From the NCBI RefSeq assembly GCF_025979705.1, contig NZ_CP110136.1, positions 3,782,001 through 3,846,000 of the forward strand: DNA of 64,000 bases. The letters run 5' to 3'. Positions 17,700-25,680 of the stretch are shown piece after piece. A program made the position numbers and the translations under genes. The first letter of the stretch is position 1. The number at the start of each line of letters is the position of its first letter. The notes below the pieces were generated by a model. That model saw nothing but the letters and a program-made list of their open reading frames with translations. It was not told where the DNA came from and did no database searches. This DNA comes from Hymenobacter sp. YIM 151858-1 (lineage in GTDB: Bacteria; Bacteroidota; Bacteroidia; Cytophagales; Hymenobacteraceae).

Positions 17700-18527
17700 T
17701 TAATGCGCTATTTTGAACGTAATCGGGAGGGTGTAGCGCACCGAAACCGAGCGCCCGTTTTGCTTGCCGGCCTGCCAGCGCGGCATCGCTCGGATCACGC
17801 GGGCAGCTTCTTCGTCGGTGCCGTAGCCCAAGCCTTTAATCACCTCCACATCCATGATTTCGCCAAGGGTGTTTACCGTGAAGGCTACAAATACCTTACC
17901 CTCTACCTGCGAACCTAGGGCCTGCGAAGGGTAACGAAGGTTGCGTTGCAGGTACTTAAACAAGGCTGCTTGACCACCTTCAAACTCAGGCATCACCTCG
18001 GCGTGCACAAATACTTCTTCTTTGGGGGCGGTGGCATCACCGGCAGTTGGCACGCTGGCTCCGCCCGTGGCGCCGTCAGTAATTACTCCGGTGGTCGCGC
18101 CGGTATCACCTTTTGGAGCGGCTACGGTCGTGAGTAGGGCATCGTCTACAACAGTAGTTTGTTCGGGGCGGGGCGGTACCAGTGCATCTTTTACTACGCG
18201 GGTGGCCACTTCCTTGAGCTGCGGGGCTTTCGCCGCAGCAGGCGGAGGCGTAACTACTGGCTCAGCTGCCTTAGGCATAATGATGGTAGTCAGCGTTACG
18301 TCTGGCTCATTCTTCAGCACTGGCGCGGGTAACGCGGCGTTGGGCCACAGGCGGCTGGCTACCAACGGAGCCACAACCAGCAACGCAAACAGTGCAATGG
18401 CAATTGCCAAAGCGCGGCGCAGGTGCTGCGGGTACATCTGGCGCAGTTCAAAGGCCCCATAAGCCTTATTGCGTCCTTCGAACACAATCTCGTCGAGGGT
18501 GGGCGGGCGTAGCTGAAGCGGAGTCAT
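17700..18527 (-). CDS. TonB-family energy transducer (copy 2)
   Basis: A 275-residue TonB: a cytoplasmic N-terminus (FEGRNKAYGAFELRQMYPQH), one transmembrane helix at about residues 38-58 (AIAIALFALLVVAPLV), a Pro/Thr-rich periplasmic linker, and a C-terminal TonB domain (about 190-272, YPSQALGSQVEGKVFVAFTV and MPRWQAGKQNGRSVSVRYTL). It transfers proton-motive energy from ExbB/ExbD to outer membrane receptors. It is a paralogue of the upstream tonB and is isolated by terminators on both sides, so it is probably transcribed on its own. Confidence 0.9.
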   Translation of the reverse strand: MTPLQLRPPTLDEIVFEGRNKAYGAFELRQMYPQHLRRALAIAIALFALLVVAPLVASRLWPNAALPAPVLKNEPDVTLTTIIMPKAAEPVVTPPPAAAKAPQLKEVATRVVKDALVPPRPEQTTVVDDALLTTVAAPKGDTGATTGVITDGATGGASVPTAGDATAPKEEVFVHAEVMPEFEGGQAALFKYLQRNLRYPSQALGSQVEGKVFVAFTVNTLGEIMDVEVIKGLGYGTDEEAARVIRAMPRWQAGKQNGRSVSVRYTLPITFKIAH

Positions 18528-18685
18528 AATAGGTTATTGGTTAGGTGAATGGTGGTACAGCTCACTGGCCTGCCCAACTCCTTTCCTACTGCACAATCCC
18601 TAGGTAGCGCCTTCACTTTCCAAAACGCACGGCTGCTCTGCCGCAGTATGCAGCTAGCTTAAAAAAATACAGCTTGTGTAAAAGC

Positions 18686-18723
18686 AAAAGCCCGGTACAA
18701 GCGAATGCTTGTACCGGGCTTTT
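18686..18723. terminator. Bidirectional terminator between the tonB genes
   Basis: Perfect 17-bp arms AAAAGCCCGGTACAAGC / GCTTGTACCGGGCTTTT with a GAAT loop. It lies 28 bp after the stop of the exbB-exbD-exbD-tonB operon (minus strand) and ends it. Confidence 0.9.
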
Positions 18724-18750
18724 TACCGTGGCCTTGTCGGGCCAGTGGGG

Positions 18751-19578
18751 TTACTTGATGGTGAAGGTAACCGGAACGGTGTAGGACACGCTTACGGCGC
18801 GGCCGTTCTGCTTACCAGGAGTCCATGCAGGCATCCCTTTGATTACGCGTACGGCTTCTTCGTCGCAGCCAGCGCCGATGCCTTTCGTCACCGTTACGTT
18901 GGAAATTTCGCCGTTTTGGCCTACTACGAAGTTCACGAACACCTTGCCTTCAACCTGGTTGCGAAGTGCCAGGGGCGGATACTTGATGTTTTTACCGAGG
19001 TATTGCATCAGGCCTTCCATGCCGCCGGGAGGGGTGGGCATCTGTTCTACGTAGGTGTAGACCTTCTGCTCCACTACTTCTTCTACAACCTTGTTGCCTT
19101 CGTCGCCGAGGCCGCTTAGGTCGAGGGGGTTATCGGTGTTACCTTTTACGGTTGCCGTAGCCACCACTTTGTCTTCCAGTTCTTCCTGATCCGGAATCTC
19201 TTCAACCTTCTTCACTTCCTCGTCGCGCTTAACAACGGGCGGAGTGAATTTGATAGTAGAGAGCTTGGGCGGAGGGGGGGGCGGTGCCGTTGGGGGCGGA
19301 GGAGGGGGGGGAGGTGCCTGTTGGTCCAGGGGCGGAGCCTCGAGCACGATTTCCGTTTCCTTCTTGGGCTTCTCAATCACTTCTTCTTTGGGCGTGAGCA
19401 GGCGCGCGATGAGCGGCGCACACACGAACAACGCGAAGAGGATTGTGGCCACCAGGAAAGCCCGCGTTACGTGCTTGTTGTACAGCTTGCGCAGTACGTA
19501 CGCTCCGTAGGCTTTATTACGGCCTTCAAAGACGATGTCTTCGAAGGAAGCCCGGGCAAGTTGGGCGTTATCCATCAT
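18751..19578 (-). CDS. TonB-family energy transducer (copy 1)
   Basis: A 275-residue TonB with FEGRNKAYGAYVLRKLYNKH, a transmembrane helix (about residues 35-58), a linker containing two proline runs (PPPPPPPP and PPPPPP, about residues 95-112) and a C-terminal domain (YPPLALRNQVEGKVFVNFVV, MPAWTPGKQNGRAVSVSYTV). The first four bases overlap exbD, so translation is coupled in the exbB-exbD-exbD-tonB operon. The proline codons create two G8 tracts on the plus strand (19274-19281 and 19304-19311) that could slip. It energises TonB-dependent receptors such as the one at 36747-39614. Confidence 0.92.
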   Translation of the reverse strand: MMDNAQLARASFEDIVFEGRNKAYGAYVLRKLYNKHVTRAFLVATILFALFVCAPLIARLLTPKEEVIEKPKKETEIVLEAPPLDQQAPPPPPPPPTAPPPPPPKLSTIKFTPPVVKRDEEVKKVEEIPDQEELEDKVVATATVKGNTDNPLDLSGLGDEGNKVVEEVVEQKVYTYVEQMPTPPGGMEGLMQYLGKNIKYPPLALRNQVEGKVFVNFVVGQNGEISNVTVTKGIGAGCDEEAVRVIKGMPAWTPGKQNGRAVSVSYTVPVTFTIK

Positions 19579-20102
19579 AGGCCAGAAGATTTGATCAGGT
19601 CGGTGTCGTCTTTCGAAATGTCAACCAGAGCGTATTTCTTCTGCTGGGTGATGTTCATTTCGTCGAGGATATCGACCATGTTTTTGTAGTTCGAGTTATC
19701 AGCCGGCTTGATGAGCACCGTGGTATTCGGTACGCGGCTCCGACGCTCCAACAGGGTCTTACGGATGCCGTTGCTCGAAAAGTCGGTAACCTGCAACTCG
19801 GGCTTGCTGGTTGCATCAACCAGGCCCTCGTAGTAGTAAACCTTGTTTTTCTCGCCTAGCAGTACCGTGAAAGCTTCAGAAGCTTTCAGAGCGAGCGGCT
19901 CGGGGTCGTTCGGCTCCGGCGGTACCGGCATCGTAATCTGCATCACGTTTGGTTTAGCAAACGTGGTGGTCAGCATGAAGAAGGTCAGCAGCAGGAAGGC
20001 CAAGTCCACCATCGGGGTCATGTCGATTTTGGTCGACATTTTCTTGGCCCGCTTCTTCCCGCCTTTTCCGCCGGAGTCGGCTTGTTGTTGTATTTCTGCC
20101 AT
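19575..20102 (-). CDS. ExbD/TolR biopolymer transport protein
   Basis: A 175-residue ExbD with a basic N-terminus (GGKGGKKRAKKMSTKI), the membrane helix MTPMVDLAFLLLTFFMLTTT (about residues 28-47) that carries the proton-path Asp of ExbD/TolR, and a periplasmic domain ending DILDEMNITQQKKYALVDI. It works with ExbB in the inner membrane motor. It lies 5 bp after another exbD and overlaps tonB by 4 bp. Two ExbD genes per operon are usual in Bacteroidota. Confidence 0.92.
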   Translation of the reverse strand: MAEIQQQADSGGKGGKKRAKKMSTKIDMTPMVDLAFLLLTFFMLTTTFAKPNVMQITMPVPPEPNDPEPLALKASEAFTVLLGEKNKVYYYEGLVDATSKPELQVTDFSSNGIRKTLLERRSRVPNTTVLIKPADNSNYKNMVDILDEMNITQQKKYALVDISKDDTDLIKSSGL

Positions 20103-20107
20103 TGAGC

Positions 20108-20731
20108 TTATTTGCTAGCCACCGGCTGCATTTCCAGGTCGGTGATGAGGTAGAAACGGTTCAACTTCTTTTCCTGCAGCGATTCGATAACATCCTTCAC
20201 CGTCGGCACATCCGCCTGGCCGTCGCCTTTGATGGCGATGTAGGGCGCTTGCTGGAATTGACCTACGCTTACCGTGCGAGCAGCCATCACCCATTCAATC
20301 ATCTGATTGTTGAGCGAGTCGTACGGGATGCCGGGCTGCTTGTAGGCTTTGCGGTCTTCCGTGCTCAGGCTGAGGTAAGCGGGAAGTTGCTGTACGGGTA
20401 CACCAAAATCGGGCAAAGCGGCGAAACGCTGCTTTTGGGCTGGGGTGAAGGTAAGGTTGTACTTACCAGCAATCTGATCCAGCGTCTTGATTTTGATGGG
20501 CTGACCCGACATGGAAAAGAACACGCGCTTATCCTTATCGATGGTAAGCTGAACAACGTTCTTCTCGGGCAACTGCTTTTCCGATGTGGACGAAGGGGTG
20601 TCTACCACCACGGCTACGTCTTCCGACGGCGTAGCGGTAAGCATGAAGAAAGTTACCAGCAAGAAGGCCAAGTCCACCATCGGGGTCATGTCCAGCGACG
20701 GCGACGTTCTGTGTGGTTTTACTTTAGGCAT
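20108..20731 (-). CDS. ExbD/TolR biopolymer transport protein, second type
   Basis: A 207-residue ExbD paralogue: N-terminus MPKVKPHRTSPSLDMTPMVD, a single helix (DLAFLLVTFFMLTATPSED) with the conserved Asp, and a larger periplasmic part with an insert (about residues 80-150) not found in the neighbouring ExbD. The two copies may form hetero-dimers or serve different complexes. It follows exbB by 56 bp. Confidence 0.9.
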   Translation of the reverse strand: MPKVKPHRTSPSLDMTPMVDLAFLLVTFFMLTATPSEDVAVVVDTPSSTSEKQLPEKNVVQLTIDKDKRVFFSMSGQPIKIKTLDQIAGKYNLTFTPAQKQRFAALPDFGVPVQQLPAYLSLSTEDRKAYKQPGIPYDSLNNQMIEWVMAARTVSVGQFQQAPYIAIKGDGQADVPTVKDVIESLQEKKLNRFYLITDLEMQPVASK

Positions 20732-20787
20732 TTCTAGCTAGTTAAGAGGGTTTCAGAAACCGTAACGTGCAAGGCTGTGCGTTTAGT

Positions 20788-21672
20788 TTACGCAGCGCCG
20801 TGTACGCGTTCCTCACCGTGCTGCGAAGCAAAGGTTTGGATGATGCTGAAACCAGCTTCGTCGATGCTGTAGGTCAGTTCGTCGATCTTGCTCGTGAAGA
20901 AGTTGTACATCACGATAGCAATGGCCGACGTCAAGATACCCAGGGCGGTGTTGATAAGAGCTTCCGAAATACCGTTAGCCAGACCTACTGCATCCGGAGC
21001 ACCGGCGTTAGCCAGAGCGGCGAATGCGTTGATCATACCGAATACGGTACCGAGCAGACCAACCAGCGTAGCAACCGAAGCAAGGGTCGAGATGATTACC
21101 AGGTTCTTCTCGAGCATGGGCAGCTCCAGAGCGGTGGTTTCTTCGATTTCCTTCTGGATAGCCAGGATCTTCTGGTCTTTGTCCATGCCACGCTCGCGCG
21201 ACATCTCCTGGTACTTCAGCAGGCCAGCTTTAACTACGTTGGCTACCGAGCCTTTCTGCTGGTCGCAAACGGCGATGGCGCCGGTGATGTCGTTCACGTT
21301 CAGCTTCTGACGAATCGAACGCACGAAGCCTTCAACGCCTTTAGTGCCTTTGGCTTTGCTGATGGTGAGGAAACGCTCGATCGAGAAGGTAACCACGATG
21401 ATCAACATCGACATCAGCACCGGTACGATGAAACCACCTTTGTACACAATGCCCAGGTAGTTGCCGGGTAGGGGGTGGTTGGCCGGGTTGCCGCCCTGGA
21501 AGTTGGCAGGGTTGCCCAGTACGAACTTATAAATTGCAATAGCCACTGCCAGTGCCAGCGGAATTACGATGGCAGCGAATACAGAGCCGCCTTTCGCTTC
21601 GCCTGTCTTCGGCGCAGGTGCAGCGGGACGAGCCGGAGCCGCAGGCTTGTTCATGGCATTCTTTTGTTCCAT
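20788..21672 (-). CDS. ExbB/MotA/TolQ family proton channel
   Basis: A 294-residue inner membrane protein. It has an Ala/Pro-rich cytoplasmic start (NKPAAPARPAAPAPKTG), three transmembrane regions (about residues 30-48, 75-95 and 175-260) and the family core LEKNLVIISTLASVATLVGL with GTVFGMINAF and the ALINTALGILTSAIAI helix. It forms the pentameric channel around ExbD and powers TonB. First gene of exbB-exbD-exbD-tonB, driven by a well-matched promoter at 21861-21892. Confidence 0.93.
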   Translation of the reverse strand: MEQKNAMNKPAAPARPAAPAPKTGEAKGGSVFAAIVIPLALAVAIAIYKFVLGNPANFQGGNPANHPLPGNYLGIVYKGGFIVPVLMSMLIIVVTFSIERFLTISKAKGTKGVEGFVRSIRQKLNVNDITGAIAVCDQQKGSVANVVKAGLLKYQEMSRERGMDKDQKILAIQKEIEETTALELPMLEKNLVIISTLASVATLVGLLGTVFGMINAFAALANAGAPDAVGLANGISEALINTALGILTSAIAIVMYNFFTSKIDELTYSIDEAGFSIIQTFASQHGEERVHGAA

Positions 21673-21860
21673 TGTTCCGGAGAATTAGGGAAAGTTGGTT
21701 GGTGAAAAAGGTTGAACTGTGCTTGGAAAGTAGATAACTACTGAATGACCTAAGACAGCGGAGCCCCGCTCACCCGCACGATTTGCTTCTTAGAAAAAGA
21801 AGCCAAAAACGTGGGTCTGCTCGTGCGCGGGGCCTTCGTCCGTATTAGGTCTATCCTTGG

Positions 21861-21892
21861 CAAACCTAAACAAAAGGCTTTGCGTCGCCAAA
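21861..21892 (-). promoter_or_regulatory. Bacteroidota-type promoter of the exbB operon
   Basis: On the minus strand TTTG, 20 bases, then TAGGTTTG: an exact match to the -33/-7 elements of the Bacteroidota housekeeping promoter. The predicted leader to the exbB start is about 180 nt and contains a hairpin GGCTTCTT / AAGAAGC near 21790-21805. Confidence 0.65.
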
Positions 21893-21941
21893 TTAAAAAT
21901 GGGTCTAACGCGTTTAAACCGGTGTTTAACTCAAAAAAAGG

Positions 21942-22775
21942 CTATTTCTCGGTTGCTGACTGAGCGTCATCAGAAGGCAAGTGCTTGGCTTCCTCCCAGT
22001 AACGATCCATCTCGGCCAACGTCAGCTCCGAAAGCGGACGACCAGTGCGTGCTACTGCGGTTTCAAGGTATTGAAATCGGTGGATGAACTTGCGATTCGT
22101 TTGTTCCAGAGCTTCTTCGGGGTTGATACCAGCGAACCGAGCGAAGTTTACGAGAGAAAACAATAAATCGCCGAACTCCGCGGTGGCCCGGGCCTGATCC
22201 TGCACTTCCCCGTCGCGGAACTCCGCACCAAATTCAGCCAGCTCCTCCTGCACTTTGGCCCACACTTGCTCCTTGTGCTCCCAGTCGAAACCAGCACCAC
22301 GGGCTTTCTCCTGAATGCGCATGGCTTTTACCAGCGCCGGGAGTGATACAGGTACGCCGCCGAGTACAGAATTGTTCCCTTTCTCCTTGAGTTTCAGCTG
22401 CTCCCAATTGCGCTTCACCTCCTCTTCGGTATCGGCCTGCACCTCGCCGTAGATGTGCGGATGGCGGTGAATAAGCTTTTCGCACTGGGCATTGAGCACG
22501 TCGGCAATGTCGAAACGGCCCTGTTCGCTGGCAATCTTGGCGTAGAAAATCAGGTGCAGCATCACGTCGCCCAACTCCTTCTGCACATCCGGCAAATCGT
22601 CGCGCAAAATGGCGTCGGCCAGCTCGTAGGTTTCCTCGATGGTGAGGTGGCGGAGCGTTTGCATGGTTTGCTTCCGGTCCCAGGGGCACTCGGCGCGTAA
22701 GCGGTCCAGCACATCCAGCAAACGTCCAAAAGCCGCCAGCTGCTCGGGTCGGCGGGCAGGGGTATTATAATCCAT
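21942..22775 (-). CDS. mazG: Nucleoside triphosphate pyrophosphohydrolase MazG
   Basis: A 277-residue all-helical NTP pyrophosphohydrolase that converts (d)NTPs to NMPs, cleaning aberrant nucleotides. Two MazG domains are visible: residues about 20-120 (AECPWDRKQTMQTLRHLTIE, EETYELADAI, QKELGDVMLHLIFYA) and about 160-240 (KVQEELAEFGAEF, TAEFGDLLFSLVNFA), each with the metal-binding Glu/Asp pattern. The ATG at 22775 is preferred over a TTG 9 bp upstream. It ends 50 bp before the promoter of exbB. Confidence 0.92.
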   Translation of the reverse strand: MDYNTPARRPEQLAAFGRLLDVLDRLRAECPWDRKQTMQTLRHLTIEETYELADAILRDDLPDVQKELGDVMLHLIFYAKIASEQGRFDIADVLNAQCEKLIHRHPHIYGEVQADTEEEVKRNWEQLKLKEKGNNSVLGGVPVSLPALVKAMRIQEKARGAGFDWEHKEQVWAKVQEELAEFGAEFRDGEVQDQARATAEFGDLLFSLVNFARFAGINPEEALEQTNRKFIHRFQYLETAVARTGRPLSELTLAEMDRYWEEAKHLPSDDAQSATEK

Positions 22776-22851
22776 GATTGTCAAATATACGCGGCCCGTG
22801 GCGAACGGGCGAAGACCTAGGGCGGTTGTAGGCGGGCCGGGCGGTATTCGT

Positions 22852-22859
22852 TACTTTTG
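22852..22859 (+). promoter_or_regulatory. -7 element upstream of glmM
   Basis: TACTTTTG matches TAnnTTTG and lies 24 bp before the proposed GTG start. A TTG is found 23 bases upstream (22826-22828). With this promoter the more distal TTG start at 22857 would fall inside the -7 element, which supports the GTG start. Confidence 0.5.
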
Positions 22860-22883
22860 CCCGCTGAAAAAATTACATTGCTT

Positions 22884-24278
22884 GTGGCACTAATCAAATC
22901 CATCTCGGGCATTCGGGGCACCATTGGCGGCGCGGCGGGAGAGGCACTCACCCCCATCGACGTGGTAAAATTCACGGCCGCTTTCGGCACGTGGGTGCTC
23001 AACCAAACCCAAAACCGCACCATCGTAGTAGGGCGCGACGCGCGCATCTCCGGCGACATGGTTAATAAGCTGGTCATCGGAACCCTGCAGGGTCTTGGCA
23101 TCAACGTCATCGACCTAGGGCTTTCGACGACGCCCACCGTAGAAATGGCCGTGCCTGCTCGCCAAGCCGGCGGTGGCATTATCCTGACGGCCTCGCACAA
23201 CCCCAAGCAGTGGAACGCGCTGAAGCTGCTGAACGACAAAGGCGAGTTTATCTCGGATGCCGACGGCAAGCTGGTGCTCGAAATAGCCGAGCAGGAGGCC
23301 TTCGACTTTGCCCAGGTAAACGACCTAGGCCAGGTAACTACTGATACCGAAGCGCTGCAGAAGCACATCGAAGCCATTCTGGCTTTGCCCTTGGTGGATG
23401 TAGAGGCTGTTCGGGCCAAGAATTTCCGGGTGGCGGTTGATGCCGTCAACTCGTCGGGCGGCTTTGCCGTGCCGATGCTGCTGGAGGCCCTGGGTGTACA
23501 AAAGATCGAGAAGCTCTTCTGCGAGCCAACCGGCGACTTCGCTCACAACCCCGAGCCGCTGCCCGAAAACCTGCGCGACATTTCGCGGGTGATGGAGAAG
23601 GGCAACTTCGACCTGGGCATTGTGGTTGACCCCGACGTTGACCGCCTGGCCCTCGTAAGCGAAGACGGCTCGATGTTCGGCGAGGAATACACCCTGGTAG
23701 CCGTAGCCGATTACGTGCTGCAGCAGCAGGGCGGCGGCAACACCGTAAGCAACCTAAGCAGCACCCGCGCCCTGCGCGACGTAACCGAGAAGCACGGCGG
23801 CGCTTACGCCGCTGCCGCGGTAGGCGAGGTGAACGTGGTAACCATGATGAAGCAGACCAACGCTGTGATTGGCGGCGAAGGCAACGGCGGCATCATTTAC
23901 CCCGAGCTGCACTACGGCCGCGATGCGCTGGTGGGCATTGCCTTGTTCCTGACGCACCTCGCGAAATCGGGCAAAACCATGACGGCCCTGCGCGCCTCGT
24001 ACCCGAACTACTTCATCTCGAAAAACAAGATCGAACTGACGCCCGAAATCAACACCGACCAAGTGCTGGTGCAGATGCAGGAACGCTATGCCAAGCAGCC
24101 CATCAACACCATCGATGGCGTGAAGATCGAGTTCGACAAGGAGTGGGTGCACCTGCGCAAATCGAACACCGAGCCAATCATCCGCATCTACGCCGAGTCG
24201 GAATCGAACGCTACGGCCGACCATCTGGCCAACAAAATCATCGGCGACATCAAGGAGATTATCTCGGCGAAAGGCTAA
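22884..24278 (+). CDS. glmM: Phosphoglucosamine mutase-type phosphohexomutase
   Basis: A 464-residue alpha-D-phosphohexomutase, probably GlmM, converting glucosamine 6-phosphate to glucosamine 1-phosphate for UDP-GlcNAc and the cell wall. The phosphoserine loop ILTASHNPKQWNALK (Ser104), metal loop VVDPDVDRLALV, sugar loop GGEGNGGII and phosphate-binding RKSNTEPIIRIYAES are intact. The GTG at 22884 gives MALIKSISGIRGTIGG, the usual N-terminus; an upstream in-frame TTG overlaps the promoter. Substrate assignment rests on family similarity, since phosphomannomutases share this fold. Confidence 0.9.
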   Translation: MALIKSISGIRGTIGGAAGEALTPIDVVKFTAAFGTWVLNQTQNRTIVVGRDARISGDMVNKLVIGTLQGLGINVIDLGLSTTPTVEMAVPARQAGGGIILTASHNPKQWNALKLLNDKGEFISDADGKLVLEIAEQEAFDFAQVNDLGQVTTDTEALQKHIEAILALPLVDVEAVRAKNFRVAVDAVNSSGGFAVPMLLEALGVQKIEKLFCEPTGDFAHNPEPLPENLRDISRVMEKGNFDLGIVVDPDVDRLALVSEDGSMFGEEYTLVAVADYVLQQQGGGNTVSNLSSTRALRDVTEKHGGAYAAAAVGEVNVVTMMKQTNAVIGGEGNGGIIYPELHYGRDALVGIALFLTHLAKSGKTMTALRASYPNYFISKNKIELTPEINTDQVLVQMQERYAKQPINTIDGVKIEFDKEWVHLRKSNTEPIIRIYAESESNATADHLANKIIGDIKEIISAKG

Positions 24279-24296
24279 GGCTGGCTAGCGCCACCT

Positions 24297-24362
24297 GCGG
24301 CTCCCGTTTTGCGTGCTTGGCACCTAGGCAACCTAGGGCCGGCGGCGCGAAACGGGAGCCGC
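24297..24362. terminator. Inverted repeat/terminator after glmM
   Basis: Arms GCGGCTCCCGTTTTGCG (24297-24313) and CGCGAAACGGGAGCCGC (24346-24362) pair with one mismatch, 19 bp after the glmM stop. The loop contains two CCTAGG sites. There is no T-run after the right arm, so it is terminator-like rather than canonical. Confidence 0.55.
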
Positions 24363-24386
24363 TGCGTTCGGCCATTCGTAAACCGT

Positions 24387-24394
24387 TATTTTTG
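24387..24394 (+). promoter_or_regulatory. -7 element upstream of cysteine desulfurase
   Basis: TATTTTTG fits TAnnTTTG, 28 bp before the ATG at 24423. No convincing -33 TTG is seen at the right distance, so this is tentative. Confidence 0.35.
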
Positions 24395-24422
24395 CACTCC
24401 ACCCCCTCCAACGCGCTAGCGC

Positions 24423-25586
24423 ATGACGCCGATCCACACCCAGCCTTCGGTTTATTTCGACAACGCCGCTACCACCCCGCTCGACCCCGAGGTGCTCGAT
24501 GCCATGCTGCCCTTTATGCGGGAGCATTTCGGCAACCCCAGCTCCATTCACGGGCACGGGCGCAAGGTGCGCGCCGCTTTGGAGAATGCCCGCAAAACCA
24601 TTGCGCACCTGATCAACGCCGCGCCGGCCGAAATCAGCTTTACCTCGGGCGGCACCGAGGCCGATAACTGCGCGGCGTTCGGCTCCATCCGCACGTTTGG
24701 GCTGAAGCACGCCATTACCTCCAAGCTGGAGCACCACGCCGTGCTGCACACGCTGCAGGCGCTGGAGAAATCGGGCGAAATTGAGCTGAGCTACGTGCGC
24801 TTCGACGAGCGCGGCCGCCTCGACCTAGGGCACCTGGAGGAGCTGCTGGGCACGCACACCCGCTCGTTTGTGAGCCTGATGCACGGCAACAACGAAATCG
24901 GCAACCTCAACGACATTCAGGCCATTGGCGCGCTGTGCCAGCAGCACGGCGCCATCTTCCATACCGATACGGTGCAGACGATGGGCCACTACCGCCACGA
25001 CGTGCGCCAGCTGGGGGTGCACTTTCTGGTGGGCTCGGCGCACAAGTTTCACGGGCCGAAGGGCGCGGGTTTCCTCTACACCAACTCCGAGGTGCAGGTG
25101 CAGCCGCTCATCCACGGCGGCTCGCAGGAGCGCAACCAGCGCGCCGGCACCGAAAACGTGTACGGCGTAGTGGGCCTGGCCAAGGCCTTGGAAATTGCCT
25201 ACCGCGACATGGAGGCGCACCACCGCCACGTTCAGGCACTGAAGGACCGCTTTATTGCCAAGCTGCGCGCCGAAATCGAGGATGTGCAGTTCAACGGCCT
25301 GTCGGCCGAGGCCGACCAGAGCCTCTACACGGTGCTCAGCGTGAGCCTGCCGCCATCCGACCTGAACGAGATGCTGCTCTTCAACCTCGATATCAACCAC
25401 GTATCGGCGTCGGGTGGCTCGGCTTGTACCAGCGGCTCCAACATCGGCTCGCACGTGCTCACGGCCCTCGGCTGCGATCCGGCCCGCGGGGCCGTGCGCT
25501 TCTCGATGAGCAAGTACAACACTGCCGACGAGGTAGATTACGCCGTAGAGCAACTCGCCAAAATGTACCGCCGCATACCGGCGTAA
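24423..25586 (+). CDS. Cysteine desulfurase (NifS/IscS family)
   Basis: A 387-residue PLP enzyme that takes sulfur from cysteine for iron-sulfur clusters and thionucleosides. The PLP Lys208 lies in VGSAHKFHGPKGAG and the persulfide-forming Cys335 in GGSACTSGSN; YFDNAATTPLDPEV and HGNNEIGN are further landmarks. The SACTSG loop is of the IscS/NifS (class I) type. No iscU or scaffold gene is adjacent. It is monocistronic, followed by a bidirectional hairpin. Confidence 0.93.
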   Translation: MTPIHTQPSVYFDNAATTPLDPEVLDAMLPFMREHFGNPSSIHGHGRKVRAALENARKTIAHLINAAPAEISFTSGGTEADNCAAFGSIRTFGLKHAITSKLEHHAVLHTLQALEKSGEIELSYVRFDERGRLDLGHLEELLGTHTRSFVSLMHGNNEIGNLNDIQAIGALCQQHGAIFHTDTVQTMGHYRHDVRQLGVHFLVGSAHKFHGPKGAGFLYTNSEVQVQPLIHGGSQERNQRAGTENVYGVVGLAKALEIAYRDMEAHHRHVQALKDRFIAKLRAEIEDVQFNGLSAEADQSLYTVLSVSLPPSDLNEMLLFNLDINHVSASGGSACTSGSNIGSHVLTALGCDPARGAVRFSMSKYNTADEVDYAVEQLAKMYRRIPA

Positions 25587-25610
25587 CGCGGCAAGCATGC
25601 CCATAAGAAG

Positions 25611-25665
25611 AGCGGCGCCCTAGGTCCGGTGAGCATAATGCACCACCAAGACCTAGGGCGCCGCT
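25611..25665. terminator. Bidirectional terminator-like hairpin
   Basis: Perfect 16-bp arms AGCGGCGCCCTAGGTC (25611-25626) and GACCTAGGGCGCCGCT (25650-25665) lie between the convergent cysteine desulfurase and ABC exporter genes. Each arm contains a CCTAGG. A short TTT follows on the plus strand. Confidence 0.75.
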
Positions 25666-25680
25666 CGTTTGGCCAAGGGC

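Noticed and set aside
18022-18462. A 146-codon antisense frame over tonB copy 2
   Set aside because: Ser/Thr/Val low-complexity translation opposite the TonB linker; no independent evidence.
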